64,000 bases of DNA. It comes from Prosopocoilus inquinatus. Its lineage: Eukaryota > Arthropoda > Insecta > Coleoptera > Lucanidae. The notes below the pieces were generated by a model. That model was not told the DNA's origin, made no database searches, and saw only the letters and a list, made by a program, of their open reading frames with translations. The translations under genes were made by a program, and so were the position numbers. Positions 10,152 to 20,248 of the stretch are shown piece after piece. The DNA lies in assembly GCA_036172665.1 (NCBI GenBank), contig CM069877.1, positions 17,819,001 through 17,883,000 on the forward strand. The letters are read 5' to 3'. The stretch's first letter is position 1. Each line of letters begins with the position of its first letter.

Positions 10152-11339
10152 TTAACACGGAGTTAAATTATTTTTACTCACTTGTAAAAAGTAATCATTA
10201 ATTTCGTTTGGCCTAACTAAAACTGAAGGAATAACAGAACGATTCCATTTCCGATTAATTCCTAACTCAGTAAGTGTTTTCCACGATTTTTTGCTATTAC
10301 ATTGTGATTCAAGATAAGCGCGCTTTTCGCTGATTACGGTTTTATTAGTAAGATTACGAAGATTTCGATATTCATTCAAATGAATCAGACTTTGTGTTGA
10401 CTTAAAACGAGCCAGTGCTTTATCACGCAACTTCATTAATTTCTTTAAAGTATAACTTAACCAAGGAGCTGCTGGCTTTGTCACGCGTACGGTACGCGTA
10501 GGAGCAAATATATTAAATAAAGTTAAAATATTGTCAGTTATAAAGTGGAGCATGTCATCAACATCAGATAAATCATAAATGTTTCTCCATGGTAGAGAGT
10601 TTAGAGCATCCCGAAAAGGCAAGTAAGCAAAATACTTGAAGTCCCGATAAGTAATGATTTTAGGATCGGGTTTAGGAGTGCTTAATTTTAGTTCGGCACA
10701 AATAAACCTGTGATCGGTGAAATACAGGTCTGTAAAAGATGTATCAGCTATGAAAGAAGGATTATTAGTCAATAGGACGTCGATAAGCGTGCTACTAGAC
10801 TCGGTTATCCTAGTAGGAAAATTAACTGCTTGGAAAAAACCGTACGCATCCAAAAAGTAGTCGAGTTGTTTAACCGCGCTGTTAGTTAAATTATACAAGT
10901 CTATATTAAGATCTCCCGCGCACAGCACTGTATCAACGAGGGGCAGAATTTGTATGAAACTATTTTCTAATACTTCCATAAATTGATAAAAATCTGTATT
11001 TGATCTATAAAGTGCCCCAAAAGCAAACTTATGATTATTAGAATTAAACGTTACCCAGCATTGTTCCAGTACTTCCTGCCGATTATCGTCTAAAGTTAGA
11101 GACCTACAGTTTAGAGAAGATTTGTAATAGATTGCAACGCCTCCACCTCTTTTGTATATACGATCAGATCTTTCCAGGCTATATCCGTCAATGTTTATGA
11201 CATTGGAATTAATATCATCCTGAAGCCATGTCTCCGTAATTGCAATAAGATCATAAGATGCATTTAATATGATGTTTTTAAATTCCTCGAAAGACGGAAG
11301 CAGGGAGCGTACGTTAACACAAGCAATTTTGAAATGCAT
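10152..11339 (-). CDS. LINE apurinic-like endonuclease (N-terminal part of ORF2)
   Basis: The 395-residue frame starts MHFKIACVNVRSLLPSFEEF, the usual start of ORF2 endonucleases of the exonuclease-endonuclease-phosphatase fold. Motifs follow in order: ITETWL (catalytic Glu, about residue 36), RGGGVAIYYK (about 64), LCAGDLNIDLYN (Asp and Asn, about 140), TLIDVLLTN (about 185) and FTDHRFI with the terminal Asp-His (about 208). This enzyme nicks the target to prime reverse transcription. The C-terminal 180 residues form the linker to the reverse transcriptase. The frame ends at TAA 10152-10154, whereas the + 1 frame continues into the reverse transcriptase, so the product as it stands lacks the polymerase. 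Confidence 0.9.
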   Translation of the reverse strand: MHFKIACVNVRSLLPSFEEFKNIILNASYDLIAITETWLQDDINSNVINIDGYSLERSDRIYKRGGGVAIYYKSSLNCRSLTLDDNRQEVLEQCWVTFNSNNHKFAFGALYRSNTDFYQFMEVLENSFIQILPLVDTVLCAGDLNIDLYNLTNSAVKQLDYFLDAYGFFQAVNFPTRITESSSTLIDVLLTNNPSFIADTSFTDLYFTDHRFICAELKLSTPKPDPKIITYRDFKYFAYLPFRDALNSLPWRNIYDLSDVDDMLHFITDNILTLFNIFAPTRTVRVTKPAAPWLSYTLKKLMKLRDKALARFKSTQSLIHLNEYRNLRNLTNKTVISEKRAYLESQCNSKKSWKTLTELGINRKWNRSVIPSVLVRPNEINDYFLQVSKNNLTPC

Positions 11340-11787
11340 AAATTAAGGAAATGTTACCATGTTATCATGAAATTAATATTTGACTCTTTACTATTAATGT
11401 ATAGTTCTACTTATCTAATATTTTCTTAAAGATTGACAATAAAAAAATAATCTGTTATCCGTATTAATTTAATCAATACAAGAAAACACAGTTTGGGTAC
11501 AACAAATTTACTTTTTGTTCACGTGGCCGGCGATGTCGCTCACAGATAATAAACAAATAAAAAGAAATGAAGCATTCATTTTACATTTTAAATCCATTTG
11601 ATTCCAGTAATAATAAAATTAAATGTGATTGAAACAATAACTGAACTGAAGTTTATAATTATTTACCGTAACTAATAATTGAGTATTTGTGCGAAGAAAT
11701 AATCGACAAATTTTACGCAAAACAAAACTTGCGCTAAAAACTAGAAACTCTATCTAACAAGGACCAAGAGGTGCGCGAAGCGGGTGG
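11340..11787 (-). other. Inter-ORF spacer of the younger LINE
   Basis: About 450 bp between the ORF1 stop (TAA near 11788) and the ORF2 start, AT-rich and without coding signature. Confidence 0.6.
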
Positions 11788-12296
11788 TCTTACTCGAGGT
11801 CTTGCCTTTCTTTAACCAATTTTCGGGAATGAAGTTGTTTTAGATTATCAATCTTTATAATACCATCCTGAGTTTTTGCTGTTATTCTACCGTTAGAAGT
11901 CCAAACATTTCGGTTTCCATAAATATTTTGAACTTCCTTTAAAAGCATCATACGTGTCGAAGTAAGGTCCTCTCTAATAATAATGTTTGTGCCTTTCAGC
12001 ATTTTTTTTATTGCGATATACGTTTTCTTTCACTTCTCTTCTTAAAAATTTAACAATTACAGGTCGGGGTTTGCCAACTTTTCCTGGGAGACGGTGGGAG
12101 CAGTCGATGTCGAACGTGGTAATTTCAATTTTAAGCATATTCTTGAACAATTGTAAAATAACACAAAATAATTTCAATTTTAAGCATATTCTTGAACAAT
12201 TGTAAAATAACATCGTTCGTACCTTCTGATTGCACCTCTGGAATGCCTAGAATACGCAAGTTATTTCTCCTGGAGTATTGTTCGATAGCATCTTGT
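11788..12296 (-). pseudogene. LINE ORF1 protein, 5'-truncated and frameshifted
   Basis: The frame starts inside the gene with EQYSRRNNLRILGIPE, followed by SHRLPGK, RPVIVKFLRREVKENVYRNK, GTNIIIREDLT and ending RQDLE before the stop. This is the RNA-binding region of LINE ORF1 proteins (a coiled-coil-RRM-type nucleic-acid chaperone that coats element RNA). A 49-bp direct duplication (12122-12170 against 12171-12213, both containing ATTTCAATTTTAAGCATATT) shifts the frame, and a second shift lies near 12000. The N-terminus is lost at the insertion edge. Confidence 0.75.
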
Positions 12297-13800
12297 TACA
12301 AGTTAGTTTATTTATTAATAGTTCGTGCTGAACATAGTTGAAGGCTTTTGTCAAGTCACATGCAACTAATGCTGTATGTTTACCTTCTTCGAAACTCTCA
12401 ACTATGTTCCTCACGAGCTCTTCTACTGCCTGAATACAACTATGTCTAGGCCTGAACCAGTATTGGTTTTTATTGAGCACATTGAATTTTTCCAAGAAAT
12501 TGATTAATCTATTTTTAACTAGAATTTCCAAAACCTTTCCTAAAACTGGAATAAGAGAAATGGGTCGATAATTATTTTTAGCTTCTGGATTTCGATTTTT
12601 AAGTATAGGAACAACCACGGAAACTTTAAAAGCTGATGGGAAAATACCTTGCTCAAAGCATAAATTGTATAAATGATATATATATATAGGAGTTATAATT
12701 TCAGAGAGATTTTTTAGGTATTTGCTCTTAATGCCGTAAAAGTCTTTCGAGTTTGAATTTTTAAGTAACCTAATTATATTACTGTTACGTTTCTAGGGTT
12801 TTAATTTATTTATTTAAACGAATAAAACACTCGATAAAAACTTAACCGTAATTTAATAAAGCTTAAAAACTAATTTATTTGTAACAATTTATTTACACAC
12901 TAAAAGTCTAACTTCGACGATCGCTGTTAGAATTCGACTGACTGCTGAGTCAACTTTGGCCGATTTTATATCCCTTTGCGGCCGTCTCGAATTCTCTAAC
13001 GCGGAAGATTCGAGTTTGTTCCATCGCCGGAAAAGTCTAGTCTGTTCGATGTAGACCCCGGTGGCGTGGCAGCCAATGACGCATAACGAACCGACTTCTT
13101 GACGCCTTGAGCTTGACGTAATAAGCCGGGTGGTGCGCCACATTACTAATTTCTGGTACAGTTGTAGGTTGCATAAAAAAAGAACGATCTAGAGCTGAAA
13201 CTGCAGAAATTCGATTCTTGTTTGCTTCAGATAACAAAGGTAATTTTTTTTACAATATTTTCGGCAATATTTGCAAAATAAAAATTTAATTCTTCGTTAT
13301 CAATAGGAATGGTCTGTTTTTGGAGAACTTTGCCTCTCTCACGATTTATTAAATTCCAACATGCTTCAGTTCTGTTTTTGTGGTTCAGTAAGTAATTGTT
13401 ATATGCATTTTTTTGCAATTTTTATATTGCTTTTATATATCTTCATATATCTTCTTAAAATCATTATAAATAATTTTCTTAGAGCCTAAGTTAGTTGTTT
13501 TATATAAGTATATTAAAAAGGTTTTGTAACCAGTGTAAACCAGCTGATATTAGTTTTTTGGTTTCTTTTATTGTTTTTGAACACTGTTTTATGTTATTTT
13601 GTAAGAGACATATCAATTTGTTTGCAATTTGTTCAGGGTCATTTAAACTCTATAAATCTTCAAGATTTATCTCTTTGAACAGGTTCTATCATTTGCACAA
13701 GTTGATAAAACTAAGAATTTCGTACTGATTTACTTGAGTTTGAAAGTCATACTCTGAAAACATTATTTTTTATTCCAAAATGATCCGATAAATGAGGATT
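12297..13800 (-). pseudogene. Old Jockey/CR1-type LINE, 5' part (endonuclease end, linker, reverse transcriptase start)
   Basis: On the - strand from about 13800: a SDHFGI-like end of the endonuclease, a linker with YNDFKKIYEDI and AYNNYLLNHKNRTEACWNLI, then (after the solo LTR) DFYGIKSKYLKNLSEIITP, ILKNRNPEAKNNYRPISLIP and VACDLTKAFNYVQHELLINK, which holds the first catalytic Asp. Frameshifts and stops are present. It stops abruptly at about 12297, where the younger LINE begins; the continuation is at 8308. Confidence 0.8.
12783..13142 (-). mobile_element. Solo LTR, Ty3/Gypsy-like, 360 bp
   Basis: On the - strand the unit begins TGTGGCGCACC and ends CGTAACA, so it has TG...CA borders. The 4-bp target duplication TTAC flanks it at 12779-12782 and 13143-13146. 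Inside, a TATA box (GGGATATAAAATC, 12958-12974 region) lies about 28 bp before an initiator (TCAGTC, near 12940), and AATAAA signals follow. A 4-bp duplication fits Ty3/Gypsy better than BEL. The internal region has been lost, probably by LTR-LTR recombination. It sits in the linker of the old LINE. Confidence 0.85.
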
Positions 13801-14091
13801 GATACTGCAGATTTATAGGAATTTATAGGAATTACAGATAATTGATGCGACAAATGTTTGTGCGAAACGGTGAGTCGAACATTCAAACGAACCGTGTAGC
13901 CGTGTATCAAAACATTCAAAGTTTCTCTTCGAACATTGGAGGAAATTCTTTGACTCAGGTCAAAAATACCGACAATGGCCCAACTTTAGACGGTTGCATT
14001 CGTAGCTCGTAGGTTCGAACGTCACATACGGGTATTTGCCCTGAAAAGCTGGCCAAAAGTAGAATGACACAAAGACATGAAATTCATTATT
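13801..14091. other. Unassigned spacer
   Basis: No gene is recognised. A tRNA-like phrase (GTAGCTCGTAGGTTCGAACG near 14000) resembles B-box sequence but no cloverleaf can be drawn around it. Confidence 0.35.
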
Positions 14092-14102
14092 GTAACTATT
14101 AC

Positions 14103-14298
14103 TGAAGTTTGTTCTTGTCCGATGAAAATAGTAAGTACAAAGTTTTTTTAATCTCAAACCGGACAGAAAAATGAAGGGAAACACACTCAACGTTTCGCTA
14201 TAGATTTATAGCTTCGTCAGGAGTGACGAAGCTATAAACGTTGGGTGTGTTTCCCTTCATTTTTCTGTCCGGTTTGAGATTAAAAAAACTTTGTACTT
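14103..14298 (-). mobile_element. Palindromic Penelope-like insertion, family P, copy 2
   Basis: The 196-bp insertion is flanked by an 11-bp duplication, GTAACTATTAC, at 14092-14102 and 14299-14309. Two inverted arms share AAACCGGACAGAAAAATGAA. The left arm carries the complete 3' end (reading outward, ending CAAACTTCA); the right arm stops at CTTTGTACTT. It contains the best-preserved hammerhead-like motif of this family. Confidence 0.75.
14184..14225 (-). ncRNA. Hammerhead-ribozyme-like motif of family P
   Basis: Read on the - strand: helix I strand CACTC; core CTGACGA; helix II GCTATA, loop AATC, TATAGC; core GAAA; short self-complementary helix III ACGT; then T; then GAGTG pairing with CACTC. 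This is the order of a type I hammerhead. One extra A lies between the core and helix II. Penelope-like elements are known to carry minimal hammerheads with very short helix III that may act as dimers. Activity is not shown here. Confidence 0.55.
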
Positions 14299-14309
14299 GT
14301 AACTATTAC

Positions 14310-14701
14310 CTAAGTTAATACAATACTTATTATAAGCAATCAAAGGAATCAAAGCTCATTCATAAGTAATGGATTGTGCTAAACGTAGATGCCTAACTCA
14401 AAAAATAATTAATTTCAAACTATTTGTAATTTTTCTTTGAAGCTAGGTGCTATGATTTTTGTAACGGAGGACATTGAGCCAAGTAAACACCGTTCATATC
14501 AACCATTAGTTTTAAAATGCTACTGTCAATATTTAAAATATTTCGGATTAAAAATATGTCAAATTTATCTCATTGAAATCTCAGTTATTGGGGTATATCG
14601 AAAGGCTTTTTTTATATGTCAGGGCGTTTCCGGGTCGATTTTTTTCTGTTATATTTTATAGCATAGATTCTCGAAGTGGGCGCTGAAGCGTTATAGGGGG
14701 G
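14310..14701. other. Unassigned spacer before the BEL/Pao fragment
   Basis: AT-rich, with no recognisable coding or repeat structure. Confidence 0.4.
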
Positions 14702-15598
14702 CGGTAGTGAGTTCAGAGAATTAGAAATTCCAAGATACGTTCCAAGTTCAGGCTTAAAGCGCGTTGAACTTCATGCATTTTCAGATGCATCTGAAGTGGC
14801 ATTTGGAACGTGCATTTGTATAAGATCGATTTCCGACTCGGATCAGATTTTCGTGAGGTTATTGTGTGCAAAGTCTAGACTAGCACCGATCAAAAGGGTC
14901 ATAATTTCCAGACTGGAACTTTGTGCGGCTATTTTGTCGACGAGATTGGTTTCAAAATTAACTACATCTACAAACATAAAATTCGACGAAATATTCTACT
15001 GGGCTGATTCGACAATTGTCCTCAGTTGGATTAGAATCCCATCAGCCCAATCGAAAGTATTTGTTGCTCATCGTTTAGCAGAAATACAAGAACGAACAAA
15101 TGGAAACAATTGGTCACATGTAAGAACGACAGACAACCCTGCTGATTTAATATCAAGAGGTGTTTGGCCAAGTAAATTAAAAAGTTCGATATGGTGGGAC
15201 CCTCCATGGTTAAGTTTACCGAAAATTGCGTGGCCTTCCACAAGTATACCCACAAAAGAAGATATACCAGAACAAAACACTACGATGGCTCTAACTGCAA
15301 TGCAAATAGAAACAAATGTTTTCCCATTCCATTACAGTTCAGCGCTGACAAAACTTCAACGCATTGTAGCTTGGTGTCTACGATTTTACAATAATTGTAA
15401 AGAAGCAGAGTTAAATCAGTCTTACACTCAGTTGGTTAAATTATCTCAAACTGAAAGCTTTCCAGATGAAGTAAAATTTTTGAAGAATAATGAAAAATAT
15501 TTAAAGGGAAATTTAGCAAGTTTATCACCCTTTCTCGATGACCAAGGTGTAATACGCGTAGGGGCAAGATTAATTTTGAGAAAAAACACCCGATATTG
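14702..15598 (+). pseudogene. BEL/Pao retrotransposon pol fragment: end of RT and RNase H region
   Basis: An open frame runs from about 14702 to the TGA at 15596-15598 with no ATG at its start, so it is the middle of a longer pol. The RNase H block is seen from the ELHAFSDAS motif (catalytic Asp) with ISRLELCAA, then FYWADSTIVLSWI and NPADLISRG, the characteristic BEL/Pao order. Upstream protease and reverse transcriptase are absent and no LTR was found nearby. The RNase H removes RNA from the RNA-DNA hybrid during reverse transcription. This copy is 5'-truncated. Confidence 0.85.
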
Positions 15599-16690
15599 AC
15601 ATCTGGTTAACATGAACTTACGAAACTACTGTTGGAATATGACCACGTACGTCTATTACACGCGGGACCGCAACTTATGTTGTCAATTCGAGAAAAAATT
15701 TGGCCAACTGCGGGAAGAAGTTTAGCAAAGACAATTGTTCATAAATGTATCAAATGTTTTAAGGTTAAGTCACCATAAATAAATCAGTTCATAGGGGAAT
15801 TACCGAAACATCGCGTAACTGCTAAGTATCCATTTTTTTGCCACAGGCATAGATTATGCCGGATCTTTTGTAGTGAAAGAAGGAATTGGGCGCGGGCGTA
15901 AAACGATTAAATGTTACATCAGTTTATTTAGTTGCTTTACTACTAAGACCGTGCACTTGGACCCAGTAACTGACTACTGAGTCATTTATAGCTACGTTTC
16001 GTAGATTTACTTCAAGACGCGGAAAACCTTCTCATGTTTACTGTGACAACGGCACAAATTTCGTTGGCGCAAATTCAGTTCTAGATGAATTAGGCAAATT
16101 TCTAATAAAAAACAAGGACGTATTATATAATTCATTTATTAATGAAAATGTACAGAGGCACTTTATTCCTGCACATAGTCCTCACTTCGGTGGTTTGTGG
16201 GAGGCCGGTGTAAAGTCTACAAAGTTTCACTTGAAAAGGGTGTTAGCAAATTCATTGGTAACATTTGAAGATTTTCTTACCATATAAGCGCAGGTTGAAC
16301 AGTCCTGAATTCACGTCCTTTATATCCATTGTCTACCTCTCCAGACGATTTTGAACCTTTAACCCCGTCCCATTTTTTAATTGGGTGATGTGAAACAGCA
16401 ATATCAGACGCAGACCTGAAGGATATCCCGTTGAATCGCCTGTCAAGATTTCAACACGTCCAGCAAATGACGCAACATTTCTGGCAGAAATGGTCACTTG
16501 ACTACATATCTCAGCTGCAGCAACGCAGAAAATGGACGAAGCAAGAACCTAACGTTAATGTTGGTGAACTCGTCCTACTGAAAGAAGACAACTTACCTTC
16601 ATTAAGATGGAAGCTGGGTCGCATCATCACCGTCCATCCAGGGAGTCACCGTGCTGTGAGGTGGTGTCAGTGAAAACTGTGTGGCATTTT
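15599..16690 (+). pseudogene. BEL/Pao integrase and C-terminal domain, decayed
   Basis: In shifting frames one can follow the pol order: an HHCC-type zinc region (His pair near 15635, KCIKC near 15750), the first catalytic Asp in a GIDYAGSF block (about 15845), a second in CDNGTNF (about 16045), and the Glu in GGLWEAGVKS (about 16195). The open piece 16431-16673 is the C-terminal domain that follows BEL/Pao integrases (WKLGRI, HPG). At least three stops or shifts interrupt it and the end of the element is missing. It is an old, inactive copy. Confidence 0.75.
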
Positions 16691-18153
16691 AAAACGTTCT
16701 GAAACGAAAATTTGTCCCCTACCAATCGCAAGTGCACTGGAAACCTAAAAAACAAAGGACTATAGTTTTGTATTCTTACATTATTTGTCAAATATTTTTT
16801 ATACTTACCTTTGTTATGTTGAAAATATCTTTCAAGGCGGGAAGGATGTTGACGCATTTGAATTTTTACCGGCTAAAGCGGCTTAGTGCATTAGCGGACC
16901 GATGGATGTCGTTTGCTGTACGAGATCCATGGACAGTGTAGGACATGCGCATTTTTACGGGAAGTAGCCATTACATGCTTTGTAACAAATCAATACAGTC
17001 CACTTCATGTCGTTTACACGTGTTCAATAATACAGTGTGTTTTATTACAAAATAACATCATCCCATTACTGAGCATAAACAATCAAACAACAACCTGAAA
17101 CTTTTAATTTAAGTTAGGTACTTCATAAAAATGCCAATAATGAAGTTTGCTACTGTAGCGGCTTCACGTAAACATCCTGTATAAAGTCGGAAATTAAGGA
17201 GACGTCTTGCGACGTACAAATAGATCGCATTCAGCATGTTGCTTTTTCAACAGTAACTTCAATAGGCAGGCAGAAATTAAACAAATTCATATGGTGCATA
17301 ATTAAAGTGGATACCAGGTATATGGTAACAGATAAGAAAATTTACCCTAAAATACTTTATTGTCATAGAATAAATACGAAAAGACAATAAAATAATTTTG
17401 GCCAACTGTTTGGGTACATGCGTCATCCACACGATGCGACAAACTTTCTTGGAAGATGTTCGACGCATCGTGTAGCAACGACATTACATCCAGCAGAGTC
17501 ATTCAACAACCGTGTTAAATTAAATTTATAAGAACGTGATGCATGTTTCACGTACTGAACCAGAGCAGATCCATTTCTCATCGTCACAAACGACAAGCGC
17601 ATGTGAGCTCGCACCTGATATTCAGGGCTACTCTGTAACATAGATATGCATATCAATTGAAGATAACTGAAGAGGACTTGACACAATCAGGGCTATTCTG
17701 TAACATTGATATGGATATCAATTGATATGGTCTTCAAGGTCTTCAATAATTGAAGATAACTTGATACGATTTCATAACAATTCAAACCGATCGCCGACTG
17801 CCAATTGAAGAGTTTGCAGTTTTAAGGTTATAATGAGTTGTTCATACGAATTGAAAATTGAGTGCCAAATTTTTTTAACAAAAATTAATTTTCATCCATA
17901 AATTTGTAGATTTTTCTGTTTGAAAACATTTTTAATTTAGACACTCTGTCCTATAATTAATTTTTTTTCTTAAGAATATTTTACTTATAAAATTTTTATG
18001 TTTTACAATTACTAATTTCTATTGACAAATGTGATTATGACTGAGTCCTATACACTTCTCGTAACTGTCTTGGCTTAGGAATATAAAGCAGCAAGTATCT
18101 GCAATAGATTACGTTATTATTACAGAGCTAGGGTTGCCACCTGATCTTCAATA
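16691..18153. other. Unassigned region with a 64-bp direct duplication
   Basis: No gene is recognised. At 17623 and again at 17687 a direct repeat begins CAGGGCTA(C/T)TCTGTAACAT followed by GATATG(C/G)ATATCAATTG. These look like two nested or duplicated MITE tips; no opposite end is clear. Confidence 0.4.
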
Positions 18154-18155
18154 TA

Positions 18156-19378
18156 CATAATGTTCTTTTACTGTGTGCAAATATTTAAACCTGTAATACA
18201 TCACCATAAATGGCAAAGATTTTTACCAAACAGTTTGAGAACTGCGGGCATAGCTAACGACTGGATGGTACGCCGCCTTGCCTGTGTGAATGACGACTCG
18301 AATATAGGTCAGTGTTTTACGATGTCGTAAACGAACATCTGTTTGATTTGTATGAGGCTTATTAATAGATCGTAACAGTCGGAACATTTTAAATGCGCTC
18401 ACAAAGCGCCTGGATTAATTAAAACAAGTGCCACTTCGCTCCAAGTAATTACAATTTTAGGTATTTTCAAATTATAAACCGACGATTATAATTACTGCAC
18501 AAAAAATGCGAATGAATTAAATAATGGCAGCACCGTCATTCATCGTTTTATTTTCGGATATTTTAATAAAGAAACTTTAAAATAATGTTGTAATTTATCT
18601 ACTGTTTGTACAGTTTAAAATCGGCCGCATTACGTAATCACACTAGGGAGAATAAACCAGCTGTTAAGACTGATATGTGGTCACTACTAATATGACTCAC
18701 ATAAAATTTACAATTTCTATTTATTCAATTATGAAATTCGGCTAAGTAAAGCATGTTTAACGCGCTTGCATCGCAAATTCCAAATTTGATTAGTATCTTA
18801 AAGTATTCTCGCATGCATTCGATAAAGTCGCAGTTTCGCATTTCTTTTGATGCTTTTTATTACGGCAATTTTTTGTGTTTTTATAACGGCGGCCGCTGTA
18901 ACCCGTTTAAGGTGAGACAGTATTACATTAGCGTTCTGCAGTTACGAAAAATTTGACAAACGAAGATAGATTTTTTTATTCGTAAAAACGCATGTTAAGA
19001 TCGTAATGGCATTTACAAATAATGAAAAAAGATATATGTTACTCTTGTATGGGGAAGTCCGCGGAAACGTACGTAGGGCCCGAGCATTGTAATAAACGAT
19101 ATCAGTGATTTTTATTACGAAACGCTGGAGAATGAGTTTAAATGCGGGACTCTTTTTATGATCGGCGCTGTGTGTGGGCACACCCACTGATCACAGAGGA
19201 AGGCGTCAATGACTTTGCTGAATGTTTCTCTCTCGCACATTTCAGCAGTTTCAAACAAGTGGAACCTCCCATTTTTTTTGGATTTGATTCGGTAGCCGCT
19301 CGAAATACTCGCAGAAGGTAGCATTTGACATACTTATACTGAGGTTTTTTTATTTGCACACAGTAAAAGAGTACCCTG
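18156..19378. mobile_element. MITE family E, copy 1
   Basis: Terminal repeats read TGTTCTTTTACTGTGTGCAA at the left and the complement TTGCACACAGTAAAAGAGTA followed by CCCTG at the right. The two ends differ just inside (TTTAAACCTG against GAGGTTTTTTT), which gives the family an orientation. A second copy at 58119-59040 is in the opposite orientation and shares the interior near ATATCGTTTATTA. No protein is recognised. Confidence 0.65.
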
Positions 19379-19801
19379 CGTATCAGATAGGCAAAAAATA
19401 ATATATGAGACTGAAAAATATTATATGAGATAGTAATAAAACGTTTTGTTTTGTCAACGAACAAAAAACAAATTAGTTACAAGTAGTGTTGCGAGTTGAT
19501 AATATTACCACGTTACCTTACGGTAAGTTTCCAATGTTACCGGTAAGGTAACATTCATTTGTTACCGTTTGTTACTGTTTGTTACTCAGTTGTCAACATA
19601 ACGTAATTTCGAGTTGCACACTACCAAAATGCTACCAATTAAAGAAATAGTCAAGGAATACTTTTGATTATTTATGAAAAACGTAAATACTAAGAAAAGG
19701 TAATAAATGTTTCATAACCTAAAATGACTTTCGTTTACACATGAATTTATTTATTTATTTAGAAATACATAATATTAAATATTGCAAACCTTATTTTTAA
19801 C

Positions 19802-20039
19802 TGAAGTTTGTTTTTGTCCGATGAAAATAGTAAGTACAAAGTTTTTTTAATCTCAAACCGGACAGAAAAATGAAGGGAACACACTCAACGTTTCGCCATA
19901 GACTTTATAGATTTTATAGATTTTATAGATTTTTTTTATTTATTTTTACTCCTGACGAAGCTATAAATCTATAGCGAAACGTTGAGTGTATTCCCTTCAT
20001 TTTTCTGTCCGGTTTGAAATTAAAAAAAATTTGCACTTA
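19802..20039 (+). mobile_element. Palindromic Penelope-like insertion, family P, copy 3
   Basis: Nested in the hAT-like element. It is flanked by a 12-bp duplication, CTTATTTTTAAC (19790-19801 and 20040-20051). The inverted arms share the GACAGAAAAATGAAGGGAA block, with a short TTTATAGATTTTATAGAT tandem at the centre. Confidence 0.75.
19947..19988 (+). ncRNA. Hammerhead-ribozyme-like motif of family P (copy 3)
   Basis: On the + strand: helix I TACTC / GAGTG (one wobble), core CTGACGA, an extra A, helix II GCTATA-AATC-TATAGC, core GAAA, helix III ACGT, then T as the predicted cleavage-site base. The arrangement matches copy 2. Confidence 0.5.
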
Positions 20040-20248
20040 CTTATTTTTAACAAAAGCCAAAAGTGTAATGCGTATTCGGTAGCAAATTAATCAGAAAATT
20101 GAGTAAAAATAACGTTTTTAGTTAAAAGTGTAATTGGAAATTCCGGCGCGAGATGTCGTCACTTGAGCTGTAGGTAATATTACGGTGACATTACCGGTAA
20201 GGTACCATTAAAAATAAATTACCGGTAATTTAGCAACAGTGTTACAAG

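Larger units (their letters stand above)
8309..12296 (-). mobile_element. Younger LINE (Jockey/CR1 group), 5'-truncated, inserted in the old LINE
   Basis: On the - strand this is ORF1 remnant (about 12296-11788), spacer, endonuclease (11339-10152), reverse transcriptase (10150-8555), 3' UTR, AATAAAGACCGT and an (ATT)n tail at 8309-8370. The 5' edge falls at about 12296, inside ORF1, as expected for a truncated target-primed insertion. Removing it brings the old LINE peptide ELLINKL next to GIRCTAQ in frame. A TTGT at both edges may be a short target duplication. ORF2 is nearly intact, so the insertion is fairly recent. Confidence 0.85.
19484..20240. mobile_element. hAT-like non-autonomous element with 8-bp duplication
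   Basis: The tips are TAGTGTTGCGAG and, at the right, TTAGCAACAGT. An exact 8-bp duplication, GTTACAAG, flanks it (19476-19483 and 20241-20248), the size typical of hAT elements. GGTAAGGTAAC / TTACCGGTAA motifs repeat within both arms. A Penelope-like family P copy (19802-20039) is nested inside. No transposase is encoded. Confidence 0.75.

Noticed and set aside
13960..14030. tRNA-like phrase GTAGCTCGTAGGTTCGAACG
   Set aside because: Only a B-box-like word is present; no acceptor stem, anticodon arm or terminator fits.
14796..14798. Start of the BEL/Pao fragment at 14796
   Set aside because: That codon is GTG and the same frame with matching pol sequence extends upstream to about 14702, so it is not a start.
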